The notes under the pieces: model-generated
What the model was told of the DNA's origin: nothing
Databases searched by the model: none
The model's input: only the letters and a program-made list of their open reading frames with translations
NCBI GenBank assembly: GCA_016185395.1
Contig: JACPNR010000010.1
Span: 80,242 to 144,241 of the forward strand
Direction: 5' to 3'
Length of the DNA stretch: 64,000 bases
Origin: Candidatus Korobacter versatilis
Lineage (GTDB): Bacteria; Acidobacteriota; Terriglobia; Terriglobales; Acidobacteriaceae
Shown here: positions 34,125 through 42,274 of the stretch, piece by piece
Position numbering within the stretch: position 1 is the first letter of the stretch
How the letters are laid out: each line of letters opens with the position of its first letter
Translations under genes and position numbers: made by a program

Positions 34125-35957
34125 ATGGCAACTGATGTAGTCACGCAACCGCAGCGGCAGGGGCCGCCGCCGGTGAAGGCGGTCAACGATTTCTCCATCC
34201 AGGTGGCCACGGTCAACGGCTCGGGTTCGCAGTCGGCGAACATGGTGCTGCTGCGCAGCATCTTCCAGATGGGCATCCCGGTCTCGGGCAAGAACCTCTT
34301 CCCCTCGAACATCGCCGGACTGCCGACCTGGTTCACCATCCGCGCCAACAAAGACGGCTACATCGCGCGCAAGAAGGAAGTGGATTTCCTCATCGCGATG
34401 AATCCCGAGACGGCGATCGATGACGTGAAGTCGCTCGCGCCCGGTTCCGCCGTGCTCTACGACGAGCCGCTGAACCTCGCCACCGTCCGCACTGACGTGG
34501 TCTTCTACTCGGCGCCGTTCGACAAGCTGGTCGCCCCGGTCTGTCCGGAAGCGAAGTTGCGCAAGCTGGTGAAGAACATGATCTACGTCGGCATGGCCGC
34601 GCAGCTCATCGGCATCAGTATGGATGAGGTCGAGAAGGCCGTCCGCAAGCAGTTCAAGAAGAAGCAGAAGGCCGCCGACCTGAACTTCGGCGCGGTCAAA
34701 GCCGGCTACGACTACGCCGTCGCGTCGCTCAAGAAGGCCGACCACTGCTGGGTCGAGCCGATGAACGCCACGCAGGGCAAGATCATCATTGACGGCAACG
34801 CCGCCGCCGCGCTCGGCTCGATGTTCGCCGGCGTCACCGTGGTGACCTGGTATCCCATCACGCCGTCGTCCTCGGTGTGCGAGCAGCTCATTGATTACAT
34901 GAAGCACTACCGCATCGGTGCGGACGGCAAGGCCACATTCGCCATCGTGCAGGCCGAAGACGAGCTCGCCGCCATCGGGATGGTGCTCGGCGCCGGATGG
35001 GCGGGCGCGCGGTCCCTGACCGCCACGTCGGGCCCTGGTATCTCGCTGATGTCCGAGTTCGCCGGGCTCGGTTACTACGCCGAGCTGCCAGGCGTGATCT
35101 GGAACATCCAGCGCACCGGACCTTCCACCGGATTGCCCACGCGCACCATGCAGGGCGACATCCTCTCGACCGCGCTGCTCTCGCACGGCGACACCAAGCA
35201 CATCCTGCTGCTGCCGGATTCCGTCGCCGAATGCTTCGACATGGCCTTCGACGCCTTCGAACTCGCGGAGCAGTTCCAGACGCCCGTCTTCGTGATGAGC
35301 GATCTTGACCTCGGCATGAACAACTGGATGAGCGACCCGTTCAAGTACCCCGACCGTCCCATCAAGCGCGGCAAGGTGCTCGACAAGGCGGCGCTCGACA
35401 AGGCCGGCAGCTTCGCGCGTTACAAAGACGTGGACGGCGACGGCATCGGCTACCGCACGCTGCCCGGCACCGACCATCCGGCGGCGGCGTACTTCACACG
35501 CGGTTCGGGACACAACGACCGCGCGCAGTACTCCGAGCGTCCAGACGACTACCAGAACAACATGGACCGCCTCGCCAAGAAGTTCGACACCGCGCGGGCG
35601 TACGTTCCCAAGCCGATCGTTGAGACCGGCAAGTCGAAGATCGGCATCATCGCCTACGGCACCACGCACTGGGCCATCGTCGAGAGCCGCGACCAGCTCC
35701 GCAAGGAGTACAAGCTGGAGACGGACTACCTGCGGCTGAAGGCGTATCCGTTCACCCGCGAGGTGCACGACTTCGTGAAGAACCACGACCGCGTGTATCT
35801 GGTGGAGCAGAACCGTGACGCCCAGATGCTCGACCTGCTCAAGCTCGACCTGAGCGTGGACCAGATCCCGAAGCTGCGCAGCATCCGCCACTACAACGGA
35901 TTGCCCATCGACGCGCGCAGCGTCACCGACGAACTCGTCACACAGGAAGGGAAGTAG
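34125..35957 (+). CDS. korA: 2-oxoacid (2-oxoglutarate):ferredoxin oxidoreductase, fused gamma-alpha subunit
   Basis: 610 residues. The N-terminal gamma domain (about 15-200) has VNGSGSQSANMVLLRSIFQMG and GKNLFPSNIAGLPTWF. The alpha domain has TQGKIIIDGNAAAALG, WYPITPSSSVCE, ATSGPGISLMSEFAGLGYYAELP and RTGPSTGLPTRTMQGD. This is the KorA type that pairs with a short beta subunit, encoded 3 bases downstream. It oxidatively decarboxylates a 2-oxoacid to acyl-CoA with ferredoxin reduction. 2-oxoglutarate is the likeliest substrate from the architecture. Confidence 0.92.
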   Translation: MATDVVTQPQRQGPPPVKAVNDFSIQVATVNGSGSQSANMVLLRSIFQMGIPVSGKNLFPSNIAGLPTWFTIRANKDGYIARKKEVDFLIAMNPETAIDDVKSLAPGSAVLYDEPLNLATVRTDVVFYSAPFDKLVAPVCPEAKLRKLVKNMIYVGMAAQLIGISMDEVEKAVRKQFKKKQKAADLNFGAVKAGYDYAVASLKKADHCWVEPMNATQGKIIIDGNAAAALGSMFAGVTVVTWYPITPSSSVCEQLIDYMKHYRIGADGKATFAIVQAEDELAAIGMVLGAGWAGARSLTATSGPGISLMSEFAGLGYYAELPGVIWNIQRTGPSTGLPTRTMQGDILSTALLSHGDTKHILLLPDSVAECFDMAFDAFELAEQFQTPVFVMSDLDLGMNNWMSDPFKYPDRPIKRGKVLDKAALDKAGSFARYKDVDGDGIGYRTLPGTDHPAAAYFTRGSGHNDRAQYSERPDDYQNNMDRLAKKFDTARAYVPKPIVETGKSKIGIIAYGTTHWAIVESRDQLRKEYKLETDYLRLKAYPFTREVHDFVKNHDRVYLVEQNRDAQMLDLLKLDLSVDQIPKLRSIRHYNGLPIDARSVTDELVTQEGK

Positions 35958-35960
35958 ACC

Positions 35961-37028
35961 ATGGCCTCGACCCCGACAACGCCACCGACCACGCCGCCCG
36001 CGGCGCCTGCCGTTAAGACGAACCGCATCGGCCTCTCCGTGATGGAGTACAAGGGCAGCAAGACGACGTTGTGCGCCGGCTGCGGGCACAACGCCATCTC
36101 CGAGCGCATCATCGACGCGATGTACGAGATGGGCGTGCAGCCCGAGCGCCTCGCGAAGTTCTCCGGCATCGGCTGCTCGTCGAAGAGCCCGGCATATTTC
36201 CTGAGCCGCTCGCACAGCTTCAACGCGGTGCATGGACGCATGCCGTCGGTCGCGACCGGCGCGCTGCTCGCCAACCGCACGCTCATGGGCATCGGCGTCT
36301 CCGGCGACGGCGACACCGCGTCCATCGGCATGGGGCAGTTCGTCCACCTCATGCGCCGTAATCTGCCCATCATCTACATCATCGAAGACAACGGCGTGTA
36401 CGGCCTGACAAAAGGACAGTTCTCCGCCACCGCCGACCTCGGCTCGAAATTAAAGACCGGCGTGATCAATGACCTGCCGCCGATCGATACCTGCGCCATG
36501 GCCATCGAGCTGGGCGCGACGATGGTGGGCCGCTCGTTCTCCGGCGACAAGAAGCAGGTGCTCACGCTGCTCAAGGCCGCCATTGCCCACAACGGCACCG
36601 TGATGCTCGACATCATCTCGCCGTGCGTTACCTTCAACGACCACGAAGGCTCGACCAAGAGCTACAAGTACATGAAGGACCACGACGAGCCCATCCACGA
36701 TGTGAGCTTCGTGCCGCAGTTCGAAGAGATCAACGTGGACTACGACCCGGGCACGACCACGCAGGTCACCATGCACGATGGCTCGCGCCTCCTGCTGCGC
36801 AAGCTGGAAGAGGATTACGACGCCACCAACCGCATCGAGGCAGTGAAGCGCCTCATGCAGGCGCACGAGAAGGGCGAGGTACTCACCGGGCTCTTCTACA
36901 TAGACACCAAGAAGCCAAACTTCCTCGAGATGCTCAACATGACCGATAAGCCGCTGGCGACCTTGCCGGAGTCCGTCACTAAGCCGCCGAAGTCGGTGCT
37001 GGATGAGGTCATGGAGATGCTGAAGTAG
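35961..37028 (+). CDS. korB: 2-oxoacid:ferredoxin oxidoreductase beta subunit
   Basis: 355 residues. The TPP-binding module is present: CAGCGHNAISERIIDAMYE, FSGIGCSSKSPAYFL, the GDGD motif in VSGDGDTASIGMG, and EDNGVYGLTKGQFSAT. It forms the thiamine- and Fe-S-bearing partner of KorA. A strong terminator follows at 37074, closing the korAB transcript. Confidence 0.93.
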   Translation: MASTPTTPPTTPPAAPAVKTNRIGLSVMEYKGSKTTLCAGCGHNAISERIIDAMYEMGVQPERLAKFSGIGCSSKSPAYFLSRSHSFNAVHGRMPSVATGALLANRTLMGIGVSGDGDTASIGMGQFVHLMRRNLPIIYIIEDNGVYGLTKGQFSATADLGSKLKTGVINDLPPIDTCAMAIELGATMVGRSFSGDKKQVLTLLKAAIAHNGTVMLDIISPCVTFNDHEGSTKSYKYMKDHDEPIHDVSFVPQFEEINVDYDPGTTTQVTMHDGSRLLLRKLEEDYDATNRIEAVKRLMQAHEKGEVLTGLFYIDTKKPNFLEMLNMTDKPLATLPESVTKPPKSVLDEVMEMLK

Positions 37029-37073
37029 TCTTCAATCGGCAGCCTTCAGACTTCAGCCTGAACCAGAAACAAC

Positions 37074-37104
37074 AAAACCCTCCGCACTGGAGGGTTTTGC
37101 TTTT
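37074..37104 (+). terminator. Rho-independent terminator after korB
   Basis: A 10-bp perfect stem AAAACCCTCC/GGAGGGTTTT with a 5-base loop (GCACT), followed by GCTTTT. The A-rich 5' flank means it may also serve the convergent gene at 37126. Confidence 0.9.
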
Positions 37105-37125
37105 GCTGACGACGACGTCTGCAGA

Positions 37126-37452
37126 CTAGGCGGCCAATTCATCATCTTTCTTGCCGCCCCGGTTCTTTTTCTGCTCCCCGTTCGGTTCCTGCGCCCGCGA
37201 CACGCCCTCGAGATTGCAGCGCGGGTCGAAGCGGGTGTCCTCTTCCTTGTGGTTCGGTTCCTTGAGCTGGCCGTTGTGCTCCGGGCTCTCGCCCGGCTCG
37301 GGGAAATCGGTGTCATTCGACTTAAGAAGCGGATCCTGGTCGCGATGGCCGAGCTGCCCCGCCATAGAGGTCATGGGCTTCTCGTCGCGCGTCTCGTCTT
37401 CCATCGCGCCTTTTTTCAGGTCGTTGTCGGTGTTCTGGTCGGTAGGTGTCAT
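37126..37452 (-). CDS. Small hydrophilic protein of unknown function
   Basis: 108 residues from the ATG at 37452, which has GGAG upstream; an ATG at 37473 would add seven residues. Extremely charged and low in hydrophobics (TDQNTDNDLKKGAMEDETRDE at the start, EEDTRFDPRCNLEG later, KKNRGGKKDDELAA at the end), so probably disordered. It resembles hydrophilin-like stress proteins only by composition. It is convergent with korB and divergent from the 2Fe-2S gene. Confidence 0.5.
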   Translation of the reverse strand: MTPTDQNTDNDLKKGAMEDETRDEKPMTSMAGQLGHRDQDPLLKSNDTDFPEPGESPEHNGQLKEPNHKEEDTRFDPRCNLEGVSRAQEPNGEQKKNRGGKKDDELAA

Positions 37453-37584
37453 TCGTTCACGCTCCGGTCGCATAGCTGCACTAAAGAGAGATTCTCACGC
37501 GGCACCACGTGTTGCATGGTCCCTGTAGCACACTCGCACGGCCGCGCGTTTCCGTAATAGAATCCCGCCAGCGCTGACCCAACG

Positions 37585-37914
37585 ATGAGTACCCCTGGCC
37601 CACTCTTCCGTCCCTACGACAAGCTGGTCAAGATCACGGTAAAAGGCCGTGAGGTCGAGGTGCCGGACAACAATATGATCCTGCGCGCCCTGCAGTTCGT
37701 GGCCGGCGACAACATCGCCTACGGACGCTTCTGCTGGAACGAAGAGTGCCAGTATTGCCGCATCACCTACGACATGGGCGAAGGCACCCCCTCGCACACC
37801 GCCATCTCGTGCAAGGTACTGGTGAAGGCGGGCATGCGCATCACCCAGATGGATACCGAGCTGCGCTACTGCCTGCGCGACCTGCCCGCACCGGCTGAAA
37901 ATCAAAAGCCTTAA
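37585..37914 (+). CDS. Small [2Fe-2S] ferredoxin-domain protein
   Basis: 109 residues. A beta-grasp opening (KLVKITVKGREVEVPDNNMILRAL) is followed by the plant-type ferredoxin cysteine pattern C50-x4-C55-x2-C58-x17-C76, and an extra C96. This matches the Fer2_4 domain found at the front of NuoG and formate dehydrogenases, here as a free-standing protein. It probably transfers electrons in the cytoplasm; its partner is unknown, and korAB just upstream is a candidate. A TAGAAT hexamer ends 21 bases before the ATG. Confidence 0.8.
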   Translation: MSTPGPLFRPYDKLVKITVKGREVEVPDNNMILRALQFVAGDNIAYGRFCWNEECQYCRITYDMGEGTPSHTAISCKVLVKAGMRITQMDTELRYCLRDLPAPAENQKP

Positions 37915-37958
37915 CCACGAAGGGCACGAAGTCGTGTCCTTAGTGGTTCAAGGCTTTT
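37904..37958. terminator. Bidirectional terminator / CACGAAGG-family inverted repeat
   Basis: AAAAGCCTT (37904-37912) pairs with AAGGCTTTT (37950-37958). Inside, AACCAC (37913-37918) pairs with GTGGTT (37943-37948), and CACGA-type units fill the centre. The stop codon of the 2Fe-2S gene lies inside it and the convergent cpoB stop is 3 bases beyond. A-runs on one side and T-runs on the other fit termination both ways. Confidence 0.8.
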
Positions 37959-37961
37959 GAG

Positions 37962-38783
37962 CTATCGCGGCGTCGTCCGCTTGGGCGTGGGCTTTCTTGA
38001 CGCGCCGAGCTGCGTGAGCCGCTGCTGCGCCTGTGCCGCCTCGCTCGTCTTGGGGTAGCGCGCGACCAGTGAGTTCAGTTCGCGGACGCCGGCGTCACGC
38101 TGTCCGAGCTCGAGCAGCGCGTAGCCCTTCTTCAGTTGCGACGCCGCGGCCTTGTTCCCGCCCGGATGCTGCTCCAGCACCTTGTCGTAATCGGCCACCG
38201 CTTGCTGAAAATTCCCCTGGCGATACTCGATGTCCGCAATGTAGTACTGCGCGTTGCCGGCGAGTTCGTTGTCCGGGTAGTACTTCATGAAATCGCGGAA
38301 TTCCTGGTCCGCGAGCTGCATCTTGTTCGCCGTCATGTCGCGCAGCGCGTTTTGGTAGAGCACGTCCGGGGGAGGTGCCTGCGCCGCGCCCTGCGGCGGC
38401 GCCTGCAGGTTCTGCTGCTGCTGGCTCATCGCGTCGAGCTGTTGCTGGATCTTGTTGAGCCGCGCCTTCACCTCGTCCACCGAGTCGTGCAGCGCCTGCA
38501 CCTGCGACGAGACCTGGTCGGTCTTCGCGCCGGAATCGCCGGACTGCTGCTGCAACGTCTTGGTAAGGTTGTCGACGTTCGAGTTCAGACGATTGATGTT
38601 GTCGGTCGTCTGCTCGATCAGGTTCTTCATCACGCCCATGCGCTCGTCGAACGTCTGCTGCATGCGCGCCATGGAGTCTTGCAGGTTCTGCACCTGCGTC
38701 TGGAGCTGCACCATGTCTTTGTTGGCGGCCAGGGCCGGCGCCGCCAAGGCGACCACGAGAAGGATGGTAGAAAGTCTCTTCAT
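37962..38783 (-). CDS. cpoB: Tol-Pal system protein YbgF/CpoB (TPR protein)
   Basis: 273 residues from the ATG at 38783, which starts a signal peptide (MKRLSTILLVVALAAPALA). Residues 25-130 form a coiled coil rich in Gln (VQLQTQVQNLQDSMARMQQTF and later repeats), as in CpoB trimers. A Gln/Pro linker leads to TPR repeats (ALRDMTANKMQLADQEFRDF, QYYIADIEYRQGNFQQAV, KKGYALLELGQRDAGVREL). CpoB coordinates peptidoglycan synthesis with Tol-driven envelope constriction. It is the last gene of the tol cluster. Confidence 0.88.
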   Translation of the reverse strand: MKRLSTILLVVALAAPALAANKDMVQLQTQVQNLQDSMARMQQTFDERMGVMKNLIEQTTDNINRLNSNVDNLTKTLQQQSGDSGAKTDQVSSQVQALHDSVDEVKARLNKIQQQLDAMSQQQQNLQAPPQGAAQAPPPDVLYQNALRDMTANKMQLADQEFRDFMKYYPDNELAGNAQYYIADIEYRQGNFQQAVADYDKVLEQHPGGNKAAASQLKKGYALLELGQRDAGVRELNSLVARYPKTSEAAQAQQRLTQLGASRKPTPKRTTPR

Positions 38784-38834
38784 AAGGATTACTCGCTTAG
38801 ATGCAGAGTTGCTGCCGGACGTAAGCAAAAGCGG

Positions 38835-38916
38835 ACCACAAAGGTCACGAAGTTCGCACGAAGGTCACAACGAAAAGCCTTCGTGACCTCGGTGAAACCT
38901 TCGTGGCCTCTGTGGT
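38835..38916. repeat. CACGAAGG-family palindrome between pal and cpoB
   Basis: ACCACA (38835-38840) and the CACGAAG units that follow pair with CTTCGTG units and TGTGGT (38911-38916). It occupies most of the 140-base gap between pal and cpoB, so it may lower cpoB expression relative to pal. Confidence 0.7.
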
Positions 38917-38923
38917 AGGCTTC

Positions 38924-39649
38924 TCACTTGTTGAGCACGAAATGTCCCCTGCGGTTCTGCTGCCAGCAGGTCTCGTTCGACTCGTTGCAGAACGGTTTTT
39001 CCTTGCCGAACGTGACCGTTCGCAGGTTGTTCGGGTTCACGCCCTGCTGCACGAGCACGTTCTTGACCGCCTCGGCGCGGTTCGTGCCGAGCGTGAGGTT
39101 GTACTCGATGGAACCACGCTCGTCAGCGTGGCCTTCGATGGTCACGCGCCACGTGGGATGCTGCTTCAGGAACGCCGCCGCGGACTGCAACGCGCTCTGC
39201 TGGTCACCGCGGATGTCGTAGGCGTCGTAATCGAAGAACACGTCTTTCACGCTCTGCGCGAACATCTGCTCATCGGTGAGCGATATCTGCGGCGGGGCCT
39301 GCCTGCCCGCCACCGTTACGCGCGCGGTGGCTTCCTGCGTGCCGCCCGGACCTTTCGCCGTCAGGTGATACGTGGTGGACTGCACCGGTGCGACCTGGCG
39401 CGATCCATTGGGCTCCACGGCGCCGATGGCGTCGATGGAAACACCGGTCGCGTTGTCGGTCTTCCACGTCAGCGTGGTGGACTGGCCTTGCTCGATAGCG
39501 TCCGGATTGGCCGAGAGCGACGCGGTCGGCGCGGCCGGCGGTGGTGGCGGCGGCGTGGTTGCCACCGGCTTCTTCTTCGCGCAGCCGGCCAGCAAGATTG
39601 CCAATAACGCTGCCGCCACCACTACGGAACTCTTCTGCGTGCGTTTCAC
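38924..39649 (-). CDS. pal: Peptidoglycan-associated lipoprotein Pal with an extra Ig-like domain
   Basis: 241 residues. The GTG at 39649 is chosen because GGAGG lies 5 bases upstream and the residues after it form a lipoprotein signal ending LLAGC. A region of about 80 residues (TASLSANPDAIEQGQSTTLTW to EATARVTV) looks like an Ig-like beta-sandwich not found in E. coli Pal. The OmpA-like domain follows: VFFDYDAYDIR, VTIEGHADERGSIEYNLTLG and RAEAVKNVL, with the peptidoglycan-binding Asp and Arg. It anchors the outer membrane to murein and partners TolB. The gene start overlaps nothing; tolB lies 49 bases upstream. Confidence 0.9.
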   Translation of the reverse strand: MKRTQKSSVVVAAALLAILLAGCAKKKPVATTPPPPPPAAPTASLSANPDAIEQGQSTTLTWKTDNATGVSIDAIGAVEPNGSRQVAPVQSTTYHLTAKGPGGTQEATARVTVAGRQAPPQISLTDEQMFAQSVKDVFFDYDAYDIRGDQQSALQSAAAFLKQHPTWRVTIEGHADERGSIEYNLTLGTNRAEAVKNVLVQQGVNPNNLRTVTFGKEKPFCNESNETCWQQNRRGHFVLNK

Positions 39650-39698
39650 TTCATCCTCCGTGCAAAAAGCAGATTCTCGTCCGCAATCTCTCGCTCGT

Positions 39699-41021
39699 TC
39701 ATTTCCAGCTCCAGGTCGGCTGCGTGTTCTTGCCGGAGCTGGTGAGCTGGTGTTGTTTCGAGCCATCGGCCAGCATGGTCCATATCTGGTCGGTACCGCC
39801 GCGGTGCGACTGGAAGACGATGTGTCTTCCGTCCGGCGACCACGACGGGAAGTCGTTCGACCCCTCGTGCGTGAGTTGCACCCATTGGTGCGAGGTCGTA
39901 TCCATAATATAGATGTCCTGCCCGCCCGGCGCTCCCGGACCGTAGTGTCGGATCCACGAGAACGCCAGCAACTGTCCGTTCGGCGACCACGCCGGCGAGA
40001 CCGCGTAACCTTCCGTCGTGATGCGCTGCACGTTGGCGCCGTCGGCGTCCATCACGTAGATCTGCGGCAATCCGGTGCGGCCGCTCACCCACGCGATCTG
40101 CGCGCCGGATTTGCGGTTCACCGAGGGCTGTCCGTCGGGGCCTTTGTACGCCGTGAGGCGTTTGGGATTGCTGCCGCTGGCTTCTGCCATGAAGACTTCG
40201 GGATCACCGGAACGCATTGAGGAAGAGAAAAGTAGTTTGCTGTCTGGCGTCCACGAGGGCGCGGTGTTGGCGCCGCCGAGGTTCGGAAACGCGACGCGGC
40301 GTCCGAGTTCGAGAGAGTACATCGCCAGGTCGGCGTTGCCGCTGGCGAACGAGACGTAGGCCACGCGGCTGCCATCGGGCGAGAATGCCGGTGAGAGCGC
40401 GATACTGCCGTCTTTGGTCAGGCGCTGCTGGCCGGCGCCGTCGTAGTCCATCATCCAGACTTCTTTGCTGCCGGTCCGGTTGGAGACGAAGGCGATCTTG
40501 CTCTCCGCGATGCCGGTGATGCCGCCCCCGAGCCGGAAGATGATCTCATCGGCGAAGCGGTGGGCGATGAGGCGCGCGTTCTCGGCGGTCGCTTTCTCGC
40601 GATACTGCTTGCCCAGCACCTGCGGCGACCCGGTGTTCCGCACGTCATAGAGCCAGCCGAGGACGTTCACGTCGTCGCCGGCGACGTTCAGGTTGCCGAA
40701 GGCGAGCATGGCGGCGTTGGCCGGCGGGTTGGCCCACGCGTCGAGCCGGACTTCGTTCGGCTGCCCCGGCTGCGCGAGGGGATAGAAACTCTTCGACACC
40801 ATCTCGAAGATGCCGGCGTTGTCGAGGTCGTTCCACAGCGTCTCGTTGAACGTCTTGAGCAGGTCGGCGGAGTTGCCCGAAGTCGTCTTGAAATCGGGCG
40901 CCGCCAGCCGCACCTTCTCTACGCCTAGGCCTGTGCCGGTGCGTATCCAATCGCCCTGCGCGAGCGATGACGTTACTGCCGTGGCGATTAGTAGTAAGAG
41001 AACGCTGAGCCTTTTTGCCAT
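39699..41021 (-). CDS. tolB: Tol-Pal system beta-propeller protein TolB
   Basis: 440 residues with a signal peptide (MAKRLSVLLLLIATAVTSSLA). The N-terminal domain includes FKTTSGNSADLLKTFNETLWNDL and GGGITGIAESKIAFVSNRTG. The propeller repeats SPAFSPDGSRVAYVS, APSWTPDSKLLFSSS, SPAWSPNGQLLAFSW and FPSWSPDGRHIVFQS are textbook TolB. Periplasmic partner of Pal and of the TolA-like protein. Confidence 0.94.
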   Translation of the reverse strand: MAKRLSVLLLLIATAVTSSLAQGDWIRTGTGLGVEKVRLAAPDFKTTSGNSADLLKTFNETLWNDLDNAGIFEMVSKSFYPLAQPGQPNEVRLDAWANPPANAAMLAFGNLNVAGDDVNVLGWLYDVRNTGSPQVLGKQYREKATAENARLIAHRFADEIIFRLGGGITGIAESKIAFVSNRTGSKEVWMMDYDGAGQQRLTKDGSIALSPAFSPDGSRVAYVSFASGNADLAMYSLELGRRVAFPNLGGANTAPSWTPDSKLLFSSSMRSGDPEVFMAEASGSNPKRLTAYKGPDGQPSVNRKSGAQIAWVSGRTGLPQIYVMDADGANVQRITTEGYAVSPAWSPNGQLLAFSWIRHYGPGAPGGQDIYIMDTTSHQWVQLTHEGSNDFPSWSPDGRHIVFQSHRGGTDQIWTMLADGSKQHQLTSSGKNTQPTWSWK

Positions 41022-41033
41022 TTCTATTCTTTA

Positions 41034-41057
41034 CCTCTGTGCCTCTGTGTCTCTGTG
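41034..41057. repeat. Three tandem 8-base units (CTCTGTG type) between tolB and the tonB-like gene
   Basis: CCTCTGTG, CCTCTGTG and TCTCTGTG follow one another exactly in the 49-base gap upstream of tolB. Related units occur inside the CACGAAGG palindromes, so this may be a degenerate relative. Confidence 0.7.
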
Positions 41058-41070
41058 GTGGATTCGGGCA

Positions 41071-41862
41071 TCACCGTTTGTAATCGAACCAGAACTCCAC
41101 CGAAACGCGATTGCCGGAATAAGCATCCGGCAGGGGACCGAACGTGTCGATGCGCTGGATGGCGCGCACCGCGCTGATATCCAGCGACGGAATCCCGCTT
41201 GACTGCTCCACCTGCACGTTCTCCGGTTCCCCCGAACGGGTGATGCTGAACGTGATGTAGACGCGGCGCGCCGTCGAGATGCTCGGGTCCACTTCGTACT
41301 TTAGCCAGTTCTCCGACACCTTCCGCCGCACCCCGTCCACGTACCAGCCGAATCGACTGCCGAAATCTCCGCCGCCGCCGGTGAATCCGAAGCCTCCCTT
41401 CGCGCCATTCGCGTTGAACACGCCAAACGGACCGCTCACCGGCCCGCCCTGCCCGAACGGAATCTGGTTCGTCGCCACATGCGGCTGCGGTTTCTTCGCA
41501 GGCTCTGTCGGCTTCGCCCGCTCGTTCACCGGCTTCGTCGTCTTGTCGGGGATGGCAATAGCTTCCGGCGTCGGCTTCTCCTGTTCTTTCGGGACGGACT
41601 CAGTCAGCCCCTTCGACTCATTCGCGAGCACGTTCTCCGTCTGTTCCTGCGGCGCGGGCAGCGGGATGGCCGCGTTCGAGACGAGCGTGGCGCTCATCGC
41701 GCCGCCGCTCGTAGCGCCGCCCCAGGTCTCGCCGTGCGTCCGGCCGAAGAATCCGGCGTAGAGGAAGAGACTGCTGAACAGGACCGCGTGGAACACGGTC
41801 GACCACGCCAGCGGCGCGGTCCACTGCTGCTCGTCCGCGTAGATGTCAGCGCTTGGCGCCAC
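41071..41862 (-). CDS. TonB/TolA-like energy-transducing protein of the Tol cluster
   Basis: 263 residues. One membrane anchor near 18-40 (PLAWSTVFHAVLFSSLFLYAG), then a Pro/Lys/Glu-rich spacer (about 80-135) and a Gly-rich segment (160-180). The C-terminal domain is TonB-like: KVSENWLKYEVDPSISTARRVYITFSI and EQSSGIPSLDISAVRAIQRI. In this position, between tolR and tolB, it should serve as TolA although its C-terminal domain reads as TonB. Its start overlaps the end of tolR by 17 bases. Confidence 0.87.
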   Translation of the reverse strand: MAPSADIYADEQQWTAPLAWSTVFHAVLFSSLFLYAGFFGRTHGETWGGATSGGAMSATLVSNAAIPLPAPQEQTENVLANESKGLTESVPKEQEKPTPEAIAIPDKTTKPVNERAKPTEPAKKPQPHVATNQIPFGQGGPVSGPFGVFNANGAKGGFGFTGGGGDFGSRFGWYVDGVRRKVSENWLKYEVDPSISTARRVYITFSITRSGEPENVQVEQSSGIPSLDISAVRAIQRIDTFGPLPDAYSGNRVSVEFWFDYKR

Positions 41863-42274
41863 TTTCCTTGATCGGCTCCGTAACGATGCTCACATTGGTG
41901 ATACCCGCCGACTTCACCGCGTCCATCACGGTAGCGAACGCGCCGAAGGGCACATTCTCATCCGCGCGCAGGTAGATGGCCTGGTGTTCGGGGTCGCGCA
42001 CCTTGGCGCGCAGCTTCGCGCCGATCTCGTTGATGTTCACTGCATCGTTCCCCAGGAACACGCGCTGCGACTTGTCGATGGAGATCACCAGGCGCTCCTC
42101 GGTGATCTCTTTCACCGTCTTCGTCTTGGGCACCGCGACCTCGATGCCCGACTGCAGCACCGGCGCGGTGATCATGAAGATGATGAGCAGCACGAGCACT
42201 ACGTCCACGAACGGCGTGACGTTGATCTCGGAGAGGGAAGTCTCGGTGCGGCCGCGGGCGTTGGTGAAGGCCAT
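41846..42274 (-). CDS. tolR: TolR/ExbD biopolymer transport protein
   Basis: 142 residues. One membrane helix near 20-42 with the key Asp in INVTPFVDVVLVLLIIFM. The periplasmic part has VAVPKTKTVKEITEERLVISID and VPFGAFATVMDAVKSAGITNV. With TolQ it forms the proton channel that powers the Tol-Pal system. It directly follows tolQ with no gap. Confidence 0.93.
   Translation of the reverse strand: MAFTNARGRTETSLSEINVTPFVDVVLVLLIIFMITAPVLQSGIEVAVPKTKTVKEITEERLVISIDKSQRVFLGNDAVNINEIGAKLRAKVRDPEHQAIYLRADENVPFGAFATVMDAVKSAGITNVSIVTEPIKESGAKR

Noticed and set aside
32964..36347. 1127-codon minus-strand open frame opposite accA and korAB
   Set aside because: It is the mirror of strongly identified genes in GC-rich DNA, with a His/Arg/Val-rich composition and no domain features.
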